A DNA stretch of 64,000 nt from Geosiphon pyriformis. Its lineage: Eukaryota; Glomeromycota; Glomeromycetes; Archaeosporales; Geosiphonaceae. A model generated the notes under the pieces. It saw only the letters and a list, made by a program, of their open reading frames with translations, was not told where the DNA came from and searched no databases. Shown here piece by piece: positions 47,146-59,890 of the stretch. The stretch covers positions 256,868 to 320,867 of the forward strand of contig JAAOMT010000697.1 of assembly GCA_016748015.1 (NCBI GenBank), read 5' to 3'. The stretch's first letter is position 1. Each line of letters opens with the position of its first letter. The translations under genes were made by a program, and so were the position numbers.

Positions 47146-50100
47146 TTATTGGAAGATGGTCTCCTCATGTTTACGTTTGGCTGTATAAGTACCCGGTTTT
47201 GCCATCGCAGAAGGATGAGAAGCAAGTTCAGGGGGAATTCGCGAGATAGGGCTCTTGAGGATCATTTGCTTCAAATCGTACCTATAAAAGAATGTCGATC
47301 AAAAATTTATTCAGAAATGGAAGGATCTGTTGAGTTGATACTTACATTACATCAGCATCGCTCGGGGACAAGAAGGTAATGGCAACACCTGATTTACCAG
47401 CACGGCCAGTACGCCCAATACGATGCGTATAATCTAGAAATTATAAAAATATTATTTGAGGCTCAATTGAAATCGGGATTACAAGGTTTTTATTGAACAT
47501 ACCTTCAATGTTCTTGGCCATGTCATAATTGATGACCAGGGAAACATTTTTGACATCAATACCTCGTCCAGCGACATCAGTAGCAACTTTGAAAAAATTA
47601 GTTAATTTAGATCAAACAAAAATTAAACTTTTGATAAAAGACATACCAAGAATATCCATTGTGCCAGTCTTGAGGTGTGCCAAGGCACTCTCTCTGATAA
47701 AATAAAAAAATAAATACTTGGCTATGTTTAATAGAAAATCAGAGATTTATAAATATTAACCGTTGCTCTTGAGTCTTGCCACCATGTAAAGTTGTTGCAC
47801 GGTACTATAAAATAAAGAGCAAAGAGACATTATTGGAGCCAACTATAATATGCATATAATAAGCTCAAGTATATACCCCTAATTTGTTTAGCGCTCTTGC
47901 AAGTACATCGCAACCCTTTTTTTGATTGACGAAGATAATTATTGGCGGGTCATAAGACCCATGTAAAAGCTCCAATAGACGCCCCCTATTAAAATCAAGC
48001 AGGATATCAGTGTCAAAAAAATCCAAAGGAGGCAAAATAATATTTCAATACATACTTCTTTCGGCTTTCATCATGAATCATTTCAACTCTTTGTTCAACA
48101 GTATCTACTGCTTGACCAGCTGTCCCAATTGTGACTACGGCAGGTCGTCGCAAATATCTTAAGTAGTTATAAAGGAAATTATGATATTTTAGGAGATCCA
48201 AAGAACAGTCGAATCAAGTATCAAATATAGGATTGATTAGCAAACCGTTTTGCTAAGCGTTCAACTGCAGGGGGCATAGTAGCCGAAAACATGACAGTCT
48301 GTCTATAACGTTCTTTTTGACCGAGCTTTTTAAGCATTTCAATAGGATTCTCAGCCTCTTCACTATCAGGCTTAACGTTTGAGACAGGCAAAGCATCCAA
48401 TATTGTGTTAACGTCAGTTTCAAAACCCATATCTATCATACGATCAGCCTAATAAAAAATAAAGGAAAAACTTAGTATTTTGATGGTTTCCCATATTATA
48501 TTAAATTGCTTTAAGATACGTACTTCATCCATGACCACATAGGTACATTGATTCAAAACTAAAATTCGGCGATCAAGACAATCTTTTAAACGACCAGGTG
48601 TGGCGATGATAATTTCAGCCCCATTTCTTAAGTTGAAAGCTTGTTCCTCGACGGCGTGCTAGTTAATCAAAAGTAAATTTTATATCAGAATTTAAATATA
48701 TCTATATCATATATCAAAAATAAACATCCTGCCAACATACCCCACCAACAATCGAAACACAATTGAATCCCATAGGCGCAGCGAATTTTAAGGTTTCTTG
48801 CTCAATTTGCTGAGCTAGTTCACGAGTTGGGGCCAAAATCAAAGCATAAGGGCCCTCGGACATGTTTTCTTCGCATAATCGGGGAAGATCAGATATATAC
48901 ACGAGCATAGGAATAACAAAGGATGCTGTTTTACCACTTCCTATAAATATCCCAAATGAGTAGCTCGTTATTTGACATATAAAGAAGACACGCTTAGAGT
49001 ATCGTTTGGTACCTGTTTCTGCAATACCAATAATATCTCTATTTTGTAATCCAATTGGTATAGCTTGCCGCTGAATTGGAGTCGGTTCTTTGTATCCAAT
49101 ACTGTCAATTAAATTGAGAATGCGCTCGGAAAGACCAGATTCCTTCCAAGACCGGATGGCATTTGGGATGCTGCCACCTAAGAAACACAAAATTAATAAA
49201 TATATTCAAAAAAAACCTCCTTCATTCTCTTAATTCGTAGTACCTTTAGTTGTTATGTTGAAATCTTCCTTAAAGATACGCCAGTCTCTTTCTTTCATCT
49301 CAGTCAAAGGTTTCTCCGACCAATGTCTATCATCCCACATAGTTTTCATTTCTTTACGCCTGTCAATTTCCATTCGTTCCCTGTAAAACAAGCGGAATTA
49401 GTATTGAATTGAAAGTAAATATTCAAAGCAACTCGAAACATACTCAGCGCGATCTTTCTGATCCACTGTCCTTCTTTCTTCTAAAAGTTGATTATAAAAT
49501 TGTGCCCGATCACGCTTTTGTTCCTTGATATCAATCCCTGCGAAATGACCTCTTCCGAACATTTGAGCATTATGCCTCGTTGCATAGAGCGGGTTGAAAT
49601 CTTGGGAGGTGTCTTCACCAGCATCCCAATCAAAAACGAATTTTTTCTCATTCATTCTGCGTATTTTACGTTTCTTTCGCTCGCCACCCATGTATCGTTC
49701 CTAATTCATTGTAATATTGCTTGTGAAATGAGTCGAATGAGTATTTGAGTAGTAATATTTAATTTATAAATACGAACTCTAATCGCCTGCAGCTCTTTAT
49801 CATCTAGTTTTTCCTCTGGTTGATTGGTATCAAGTTTCTCGACTATACGTTTCTCTGGAGCTTCTCGCTCTCTCCCTCTTCCCCTTTCCCGATCGTAGCG
49901 TTCATGTCGGTCACGTTCATACCTATCGTAATGATCCCTCCTATCTCTGCCATAGATTTGATTATTATTGCCTCTTGACCTGTCACGATCATAACGTTCA
50001 TATCGGTCACGCTCATATCTATTGTCGTAATAATCCCGCCTATCACGACCGTGCCCTTTTGGTTGAGATGGCTATTAATAACAATTGATTGAGGAAACGA

Positions 50101-50436
50101 TAAATCCACTGTAAAAAGGTTTACCGTTTTGGCGGGAATCATCCATAGCCCTCCTTCGTTCTTCATCGTGCTTTTGACGTTGATCCCCCAGCTCTTTTTG
50201 TCTCTTTTCTAAGGCCTGCTTTTCCTTTTCTTCTTTCTCCTTCTTGGTTTTTTCTCTTTCATCCTTTGTTAAAAATTTTGGCTAATGGAAAAAGTATAAA
50301 GTTAAGAGGATGCATGTTATGTTCCAAGGAAAAAGAAAATACTTGCCCGATCATTTTCTTGCTTTTCTGTTAGACGCTTTTGCAATAACTCTTCTAAGGA
50401 AATCGGGACTTTTCTGGTTGCGGTGGCGCCGTTCAT
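47146..50436 (-). CDS. prp28: Spliceosomal DEAD-box ATPase PRP28/DDX23
   Basis: Prp28 (human U5-100K/DDX23) drives the U1-to-U6 exchange at the 5' splice site (family knowledge). Sixteen exons with closing phases: 50436-50347, 50281-50125, 50055-49778, 49700-49444, 49380-49244, 49177-49013, 48940-48741, 48658-48524, 48448-48246, 48157-48056, 47985-47877, 47804-47761, 47693-47647, 47586-47503, 47433-47346 and 47281-47146, giving 743 residues. The N-terminus is Lys/Glu-rich, then has [16 protein letters not shown] Arg/Asp/Tyr repeats (RS-like). Next come [17 protein letters not shown] and the WKESGL...[15 protein letters not shown]-motif. Helicase motifs follow: [62 protein letters not shown] and [10 protein letters not shown]. 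The C-terminus ends [10 protein letters not shown], as in the family. Intron 1 uses a GC donor (CGG/GCAAGT). Confidence 0.95.
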
Positions 50437-51329
50437 TGCTCAGCCAAATGGGTTATTCGTGAAATTCCGGTGGAAGGAAAGAAGTATCAATAAATTCGAT
50501 AACTTTTTTTTGTCAGATCAATTCATTAGCCTATACATGTATAATAAAGCGGATTTCATAGAGAATCATGTGAACCCATTAAAAATATTATGTTAAAATT
50601 ATCTGCAATTTTAATATACAGTATAAGGCAGAAAAGTTTCCATTTGACAAAAAATTGTTTTTTGTAAACACCTTTAACTTTGAAACAAAAACATCATATT
50701 TATAATATTAATTTGTGAATTGATGATATAGAAATGTAAAAAAAACTCATTAATTAACAAATTTATTATTATTATAATAATTTGAAAAACAAAAATAATA
50801 AACACATAAATAAAAATATAAAACTAAAAATATTTTATAAAATAATATCTATAATGATAAATATTTTAATGGTAATTTTTTTATTATATATTTTAATTTT
50901 AAGTATAATTTATGCACTTTTTATACATAATTAGCTATTTAAGCCAGCCAAAACTATATACGTAAAACTCATAACAAAATTCAAATTTAAAAATCTTAAT
51001 TAATTAAATTTAACAATTTAATATAATATAAAAAGTATTTAATATTTTATTATTAGCAGTTTTAATGTTTTTGAAATTGCAAAATATTTTTTTAATTCAT
51101 TTGTAAAAATTTATTTATTTATTAATAATATAAATTTTTAATAATAAAGATTTTATGTTTAAATATTAAAAATATAATCCAATTAAAAATTAATTTTATA
51201 TAATAATAATATTATATAATAAATTTAAATTATATTTAAACTATATATAATTGATTATTTATATTAATTAAAACTATTTTTAATAAAAAAGTTTTTTAGT
51301 TGTTTTTTTAACTATTTAATTTAATATAT
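50437..51329. other. Upstream region of prp28 grading into AT-rich repeat DNA
   Basis: The first 200 bases may hold the prp28 promoter; the rest is featureless A/T. Confidence 0.4.
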
Positions 51330-53620
51330 CTAAACTATTCTTGTTTAATTATAAGACTGTCATTGATCTTGGTATTGCTGTTATGAAAAAGTTTATTAAA
51401 GATTTTGGCTTTAGTATTATTAATAAAAATGTTTTTTAAGGAAAAAAAAAAGAGAAAATGCTCTAAAAAACAATATTGTTGATAAAGATAATTTTACCAA
51501 AAGTTTGATTGGAAATTTTTAAGGTTTTAAAACTGGTAATACTACTAAAATTAATAGTATTAATATAAAAAAAAAGTTTTTGGTAAAAAAAATCAGTATA
51601 AATTATGATAAAAAATTTTTTTTAAATAATGGAAATTTAAACCAAATATTAAAAAGACCCAGATTAATAACTAAGAAGATCTTGAGCACACTTTTAAAAA
51701 AGATAAATTTTTTAAATAACAATAATAATTAATGATGTCTTCTTAAATACTTCTGTAATTTTTTCTTTATTTTAAAAAAATCTAATTAATATATTTGTTA
51801 AAAAGTCTTTTGCTTTAAATATTAATCTAAATAAGATTGTTAAAAAAATATTTTAGAAAAAACTCAATAATTAAAAAATTGTTTTCAAAAATTAATAGTT
51901 TTAGAAAAAGATATTTACTCTTACAAAATTTGTTGAAATTATTAGAGTTGTATTTATTTTTGAATTTAGCCTAACATAAATAACAAATTTGACAAAAACT
52001 GAAAATGTTTTTGTTAATTTTGGTATTAAAAAGTTTACTATATGCTCAAATTAAGCTATAATTGTTAATTAAAATATTAATTAAAACTGTACATACTGTA
52101 TTATCTAATTTTGGTAAAATTAAGTTAATTAAGATATAATTAATAAGACTATAACAGAAGACTATAGTAAAATTTAATTAATTAGAACTTGCTAATTTGA
52201 TTATAGCAAAATAGTCTATTTTGATTAAAAAAAATGCTGTACATATAGTTAAAACTAAGATAAACAAAAAAACATAAAAAACAAAATACTATTATACAAT
52301 ACTGCTTTATATTTTATTTGTAAAAACAAATGCTTATAATATTTAAAATTTTATTAAATTAATAAATAGAAAAATATGTAATTGTTTGTTTTAATTTTAT
52401 TAAATTATTAAATGCTATTATGAGAACCATATCAGTATTAAGAAACATTAATTTATATTGGTTTTATTTAAGTTTAATCAAGTATATTAAATATAAAAAA
52501 GTAAATTATATATTAATTAAGTGTATTAATAGTAAAAAAATTTTTATGATCAATTTTTTTTACAAATTTTTTTTGGAAATAAATAAAAACAGACTGGTTG
52601 TTATTTATGTCAAATAATCAGTTTTTATTGCTTATTTAGTGTTTTTTAGTGGTTTTTTGAACAAATATTGTTAATAGCTCTTTATTTTTTTCTTTTTAGA
52701 CAAATTAGTTTATTTAAAGTTGGTTTTTTTTTAAAAGTAAAATCTTTTTTGCTAGTTGTATTGAATATTAATAATAAATTTACAGTTTTAAAATGCAGTT
52801 TTGTTAATTTTATAAAACAAATTAATTAGTTGGTAAAAAAATTGGATATACTTAGACTAATAATTTTCTGAATATTAGCCATTAGTAATTCTTTTATTGC
52901 AAGATTAAAAAATATATATAGCAATAAATAAGAGTTTGAATATAGCCATTAGTAATAAAACCATGATAATAAAAAATTATCTATTATTTAAAAACATTAT
53001 TAGATTGAAAATATGCATAAATAATTTATTAAATATGATTTTGGATCTGTTAACTAAAGTAAACAATATTGGTTTAAGTTTGAATATCTCTTTTTACCAA
53101 TAATTAATCTTGTTTAAAAAATTGCTATGTGTAATATTAAAGATATTAATGTTTCTGCCAAGTAAAAAAATATTGTTTAATAGTATAGAGATTTAAATAA
53201 TATAATTTCTATTATTATAAAGACAAAATTAAGATCTAATATTAGGTTATAGATTATAAACAAATTTAACAAAGTACAAATCTTCATATTTGGTTTAAAT
53301 AAAAGTTTTTTAGTGCTAATATAATTATTATCATAAATGATTTTCTGGTTAAATATATTTTAAAAATAGAAAAAATTTTGGTTTATGTAAGTTTAGTCTG
53401 TTTTTTATTTAAAAACAAACTTTTAGTTATAGTTTTAGATTTATATGCTGGTGTTTTTGTAGAAGTTAAGTTTAGATAGACTTTAAAAATTAATTTTTTT
53501 ATTGTCAGAGCAGTTAACTTTAGCATTTTTGTGGTTTTAGAAGAGATTTTAACAAGAATAAATATAAAAAAGTGTGAATTTTAAATTTTGTTAGAATTTG
53601 GGTTTGGTTAATTTTTTCAA
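51330..53620 (+). mobile_element. Heavily decayed LINE copy (ORF1 to endonuclease)
   Basis: Collinear with 35385-38740 of the large LINE. Visible matches: 51335-51400 with the ORF1 start, 51885-51960 with MVRKLFSSINGF, 52420-52620 (MRTISVLRNINLYWFYLSLI...) with the zinc-knuckle region (all Cys lost), and 53500-53620 with the endonuclease GDFNED region. Most C/G positions have become T/A. Cut by an LTR fragment at 53621. Confidence 0.65.
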
Positions 53621-54113
53621 TATTATTGAAGGTTTTTGGTCTCTTTTTTTAAATATTATCAATGTCTGTTTATTATAAATTTACATTTTCTGAAAGTAGT
53701 TAAATCTCTAATAACTGAATTTATTTGCAAATTATCTTCTATAATTTAAATTACTGAACTTATAAGTAGAATAGCCAATTTCATGCCAGTTATTCTGTAT
53801 AGTTATATTGTAGTAAATATCAACTCTTTTTCAAGAATTATTTGTTTAAAAGTTTATTAAACTATATAGTTATTTTGCTGTAAAAATCAACTTTTTTACA
53901 AGAAATTTTGTCTGTAAGCTATCCTAATAATTATTAATAAAAATAACAGAAATATAAAAAAAATGAGTTTTTGTTAAGAAAATCATTTCTGGTTTAAGTC
54001 TAGAATTACTAACAAATTACTGAAATTGGTAGTTAATTAATTTTAAAACATTAGTTAAATTTTGGAAAATTTCAAATATGATAATTAAGAAATTTGGTTT
54101 TTGAAATATTAAT
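53621..54113 (-). repeat. Truncated LTR of family Y
   Basis: Collinear with 19007-19510 (TATTATTGAAGG corresponds to TGTTATCAGAGG), about half of the LTR, strongly transition-mutated. It sits exactly between a plus-strand LINE fragment (left) and a minus-strand LINE fragment (right). Confidence 0.7.
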
Positions 54114-56039
54114 TTTAAAAAATTCACTAGCAATATCCAAAATATATTGTATAGAAGTCTAACTATTTTTTATTTAAATTGTATTATTAACAAAAATACC
54201 AGTCATAAAAATAAATAAATTCTTTTTACTGATTTTTATTCTGTCTATTTTTGCCACAAAGTTTGTGTTAATTTTATATTTACATAAATGCTTGTGTTTT
54301 TTATCTTGTATAATAAAAAATTATAAAAAATTCTTTAAAAAAATAATAAAAAAACTTTACTTTAATTCAATTTATCATATATTCTGTAATTACTCAAAAG
54401 TCCAAAGTCTATTATCATTCTATTAATTTTGTTTATATATATATTTCTAAAAAACTTAATAAACTAATTACATATTTTAATTTACTTTAAACTAGTTTTT
54501 AGATAATGTTACTTAACTAAGTTATATGTTTTATGTATATCCTATAAAACCAGTCAAAGTTTTTGGTTTTTTTTTAAAACATTTTTTATTATTAAACCAA
54601 CAACAAAAACAGGCAACTAAGTTAAAGTATCTTTTAAAACTAAAAAGTTGTTTTTATAAAAAATGTTAAAATTGCTATATGTAAATAAAATACAATTCAA
54701 AAAAAATGTTAGACAAAATTTTTTTAGTTATTTTAATAAACACAATAGGTTAAGTATTTGTTAAAACACTATTTTATTTATAAAACTTAGAAATTATTGA
54801 AACTCATGCTTTTTTTTACAGAACTAGAGTATTATTAAAAGCTAAATAAAAGTTTAACAAAACCAAAAAACATCTTATTACTAGATTGTCACAATGTTTT
54901 ATAGTTTATTAAGTATATTAAACAAATTAGCAGCTTTATTATTAAGCAAATTATTAATTATTCAAACTAATTCATTTATGCCAATCTCTTTTATTATATT
55001 TAAAAAAATATTATTACTAATATAATTTAAAAACATATATTGGTAAAATCACAGATTAGGCAGCATCAAACATATTTTTTGCTTTTTTATTTATCTTTTT
55101 ATGATTTTATTAACTTTAAGCTTTATTTTATTTAATACTAAAATTAAATTTTCTTTAATTACCAAATAATCTAAAACTATTTTGTAAAATAATTATTTCA
55201 ATATGCTTTTTATTATGTTTTTTTTGTCAAAATTAAAATTAAAAAATTTTTTTTAATTGCTTTTTTAATAAAAATATTTTTGGTTACTTTTAATTTATAG
55301 TATTTAAATCTCTAATAAATTTTCTTAATTATTGACAAATTTTTAATAATATTTAGTGATTTTATACTATTATAAATTATATTGCTAATTTTGGTAGTCT
55401 TAATATTATTAAGAATCAATTTAGCTTTAATAAGATAATTAAGTTTAAATATTTTATTTAAACTTAACTTTTTTACAATTTTGGCCACTAATAATTTTAA
55501 CTTAAAAAATTTTGATGATTGTTTATTTCTTAAACAAATAAACTTACTAAACCAATATTTAAAAACCACTTTATTAATTGATTTTACTATTGTCTTCTTT
55601 AAAACATCCTATATTTTGTTCAAATTAATAAGAATTTTTGTATTTTTAAATTTGTCTATTAATATAAAAAGTTTAATAAAAAAACAATTTTTAAATTATG
55701 TTTATTTAATATTATTTTCATTCTTAATTTTGAATTTTTAGTAGTTTTTATTAGCTTATTTCTGAATATTATTTAAATAAGTATTTAAAAAAATTTTCAA
55801 ACTAACAAAAACAATAACTATCTTATAATTAATATCAAAAAACTTAGACACAAAACTAATTTTATAGTACAGTAAACTCTCTTTATAATCACACTTTTTA
55901 GTCAGCACATTTGTAGTGACTATAGAAAAATAAAACTATAAAAAATGATTAATATCTTATCACATGATCTATATATTACATGCATAATATAATAACCAAT
56001 TATATATATTTTATTTAAAAAAGCTATTTATTTGCAACT

Positions 56040-57660
56040 GTTTTTTTTCTTCTTGAACTTTGAAAACAGTATTATGAATTAATGTTCTCAAAGTTTTAAA
56101 AAAGTCTAAATTAACTTTTTCACTATACTGCTTTTTACAATAGTGCAATATATCTTCAAGTGCAGTTTTATCTTAATGTGTAAATAGCAAAGACAAAGGT
56201 TCATCTTTATTTTTACTTTCTAAATTTTTATTTGCATTAGAATTTCCACTATACTTGTTGTTAATAAGATCCACAATTTTATCCTCTGAGACATAAGTGA
56301 ATAATAATTCAAACTTGTCAATATTAATGAAGTCTATTGTCAATAGCTTGTTAATATTAACATGCTCAATAAAAACTTATACTTCTTGTAGGAGTTCTTG
56401 TTCAATATCTAATGGATGAGTTGGCATTTGACTATTATTCAGAATTCTCATATAACATCAACAGTTTTGGATTGTAGTTGTTGTTACTGCTAACCATGTA
56501 TTAATTAGAAAGTCAACCACATCCTTTAATGTTACTGTTAATATTGGAATCTTGCTATCATACTGATTAATAAAATGGAAAAGAAACAACTTTCAGTATT
56601 GTGCCTTAAAGAATACAATAATTTCTGCATCTAATAGTTGTAAATGGAATATTGTATTAGATAGCAAGTATCTAATTATAATATTAGATAATACAGAAGG
56701 TTCTCTACCATAGAGACCAGTATTATTAAGCAATAGCAAAATCTTTTTTTTCTTGTGACACATTTCTTCATTTAATAAATTAAGCCATTCACTAAAAATA
56801 TTAGTTTATATCCATGCTTTTGTATTGTAACAATAAGTGATTGAAAGTGCATTTATATTAATATTGTGAAAACATTATGGCTTTGTGGCTTTGCTGATAA
56901 TTAAAGACTGCAACTTGATGTTGCCTGTTGCATTACAAGCAAAAAGTATGGTAATTCAACTCTTATCACACTTGGTGCCAAAGGTAGATCTTATTGTCAA
57001 AGTTGTATTTGGTGGCATTCTAAAGAATAATGCTGTCTTATTGGCATATTAAACATTATTTAGATTATATTCGCTGATAATCTCATGCAGTTTCTTTCAT
57101 TCCTCTGGTAAAATTTCCAAGGGACACTGTTTGTTTTACCATGCATCTTAATGTGGTGCAAATTATAACATTTCTTGAACTTTTCTAACCAATTATTTGA
57201 TGTTTTAAAGTTATTTTCTTCTGGAAACTTTTCAGCAAACTTGAAGGCTTTCATTTGTAAAAATTTTCCAGTAAGAATGCAGTTGGTAGCTAGTGCTCCA
57301 AGCATCTATTCTCCTAGTGCATCATTTATTTTTGGAAACATTTCTTTTCTGTTCTTTGTCAATTGACCAGAGTTGCCAAATACATTTTTTTTAATTTATC
57401 AGTCTAATTTCGTGAGTATTTTTGTTACAGTGGAGCAGTCAACCTTTAGATTAAATATTTTGATAAGTCTATTTGCTAAGTAGTCAGAATGCTCTAGTTT
57501 GTACTAAAAGAGAGCCTTTTTAGTCTCCAAAGAGATTGCTGCTTGCTTTTAGTTCACATTTTTTAGCATGTTAATAAGAACACACTTTTTATTGCATTTT
57601 GCTTTTATAATGTATTGATGTATTTGTTATGTCTCAAACATTATTTTGTCTTATATCTAA
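56040..57660 (-). pseudogene. Pogo-like transposase (CENP-B HTH plus DDE domain), broken
   Basis: Reading leftwards: an N-terminal helix-turn-helix block (TKKALF-stop-YKLEHSDYLANRLI near 57520), then the CENP-B/Tc5 DNA-binding domain (FAEKFPEENNFKTSNNWLEK, then FKKCYNLHHIKMHG, 57260-57130), then the DDE region (YANKTALFFRMPPNTT near 57030, Asn where the first catalytic Asp is expected; ACNATGNIKLQSLIISKATK near 56930; YCYNTKAWI; WLNLLNEEMCHKKKKILLLL). Several stops and frame changes. Pogo transposases cut and paste at TA (family knowledge). Confidence 0.65.
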
Positions 57661-58104
57661 TTGGACATGTAAAGTGTCTCATGTCATATGAAGTGCTTTA
57701 GATTATAAAAAGTAGCCAAATTATAAAAATAAAGATTTTAATCCAACTGTAGGATTCTAAATGCAAATGACAGATTCTCGATAAAAAGAAACCTAATTTC
57801 GATAATGCATTTACAACACTTTTTGCCTCTTATCTTCAACTAATGATCAATAATAAAGACTGTCAATTTGATCTTCTGCATACTTGCATAATTGCATAAA
57901 AGATAGCACAATGTCATGTTGTCAAGCTTTCCAAACACAGCAATGCCTATATCAATTAAAATATTGATATAAAATACTTTGCACAATGTCAAGGATATTA
58001 GAGTGAAAGTCAACTGCAGTTTTTTAAAAAATGTCCTAATTATCATAAGTTGTGAGATTTGATATGTAATATATATAGGCATGCAATGACTTCCGAATTA
58101 ATAT

Positions 58105-58880
58105 AGTCATATGTTGTTTCTAAGAAAAATCTATCTGTTGAAGATTACTTAGAATGGGCCCAAAATAAAACAGATCCCACATTTAGGTTAAAGTATGAAC
58201 AAGTCTTTTTTTATTTACAAGCAATTATTAACTTTTGCACTGAAGTTCATTTCAATAGGTCTTTATTAAGACTTGTGGCTAGACAAATATTTGCACCAAT
58301 TTGGTCTGTTTAGCACTATCCTATTTACTAATTAATTGAAATTGCTGATGAAAAACAATGGCTATGATTGAAGCCTAAAGTTTACAAGCTAATTCAAAAA
58401 AAAATTGTAATTTCTCAATTTAAACTTTCAAATCAACATCAAGGCCATGATGCAATACTTGAAAAAATTAACAAAATGCTCAAATCATTGATTCTTTCTA
58501 TATCTTCACAATGGCATTGGAAAATTGCAATACATAACTGTATCAAATTTAAGAGATTGCATACTAACCTCTTTAATGTTATCAGATATTTTAAAAGTGA
58601 AATATACAGATCTTGTACATGTTTTAGCTTTATTGTTGAATCAAATCGATTTTAAGTTCAGATAAGAAAGACACAGTTTGTAAATCCAAATGTCTCTAAT
58701 TATGTTTTTTGTAATATTGGTCATGAATAGATATTAAGCAAAAAAATGAAAAAATTCAGTGAAATTGCATGGATGAAAAAAATAGACTTTCTTAAAGCAA
58801 GGTAAATTAAAAAAACATTATTAAGTACTTGGAAACCAATCCAGTAACAAGTGAAAAAGCAGATCATCAAAAAATGTAAA
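58105..58880 (+). pseudogene. Fragment resembling fungal DUF6589-type proteins, inside the pogo element
   Basis: Plus-strand translation with only a few stops: LSVEDYLEWAQNKTDPTFRL, YLQAIINFCTEVHFNRSLLR, then FAPIWSV and, after stops, HQGHDAILEKINKMLKSLIL and FKRLHTNLFNVIRYFKSEIY. The order (EWA..T, NFR-like, a HP.Y-like box, then a terminal INKxLK and NLF block) is what I associate with DUF6589 proteins common near fungal transposons; this is from memory and unchecked. It lies opposite in orientation to the transposase. It is either cargo of the pogo element or a nested insertion. Confidence 0.4.
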
Positions 58881-59389
58881 TCTGTTAATAAAATTACAAC
58901 TATTATCTATTATTAACTCTCTAATATCTCTTTTAAGTGATCATGTTTTAGAAGCTTATCAAGTTAATCGTGTAACAGTCTAATAAATATCCTTTAAGAA
59001 GTTAGAAATATATTGTATTGTGTACAGTTTTGTTTATGTTGAGTTGGGTGTATTACCATTTATAATTGGCATTTTTAAAACATGATATGTTCAGTTTAAG
59101 TCCAAATTTCCGTTTTGTGTAATTATGTTTGGATTATAAAAAGCATTCAATACAGATTTATTTGCCCCAAAAAAGTTGATTTTTAATACATCTTTAAAAC
59201 TATTAGTCAAACTTTTGCTTGTTAATACTAAATATTAGTTAAATGATGAATATAATTGCTAGTATGGAGCCTTTTTTTAATTGCGGATGCCAAAGTTGGT
59301 GTGAAAATGTATTTATTGGGTATATATCAGAATTCTTATGCTCTGAGTTTTATTACTGGTCATATTTCTCTTTCTAAAGAAAGGTAAAT

Positions 59390-59890
59390 TCAAACTTCAT
59401 TCCCAGTTGATTTGCTTGAGCAATGTTCTATTAACAAACTTGTTCCCAAAGGATTCCATTGGGTCATTATTTTTGCTTGTAGGTCTGTTAATTCCTTCTC
59501 CCAATATGGAGAAAAAGTAATCTCATTAGCCAAATTTTGATCCAAAGTAACTTCATTGATACCTACAGCAATAGCCTCCAAAGCACTACCAATCTCTGAA
59601 GCACCACCAGTCTCCAAAGCACCAAGAGCAGCAGTACTGTATTATATGTTAACTATTATTAAAACTTTCATAATACCCACAAACAACAAGTCAGATATAA
59701 TAGTTCCATCATTGTCTTTTAATGGCAGTGACAGCTTATAAAGAAGAAAAGTAATTGAATGTTTTAATATTTCAAAAATTTTGTTTAGTGTTTTACAATC
59801 ATTTTCAGAAACTTCTTTAATTTTTTTTACTATCATAAAAAGAATAATTTCTATTAACAAATCAGGAAATCTTCCTGACTGTACATGTCT
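59390..59890 (-). pseudogene. Unrecognised coding remnant within the pogo element
   Basis: Minus-strand frames 59860-59642 and 59617-59390 read nearly continuously (GTIISDLLFVGIMKVLIIVN, then GGASEIGSALEAIAVGINEV, then ITFSPYWEKELTDLQAKIMT). The plus strand is also fairly open here, so the coding strand is uncertain. No family recognised. Its G/C content is higher than that of the surrounding decayed LINE. Confidence 0.3.
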
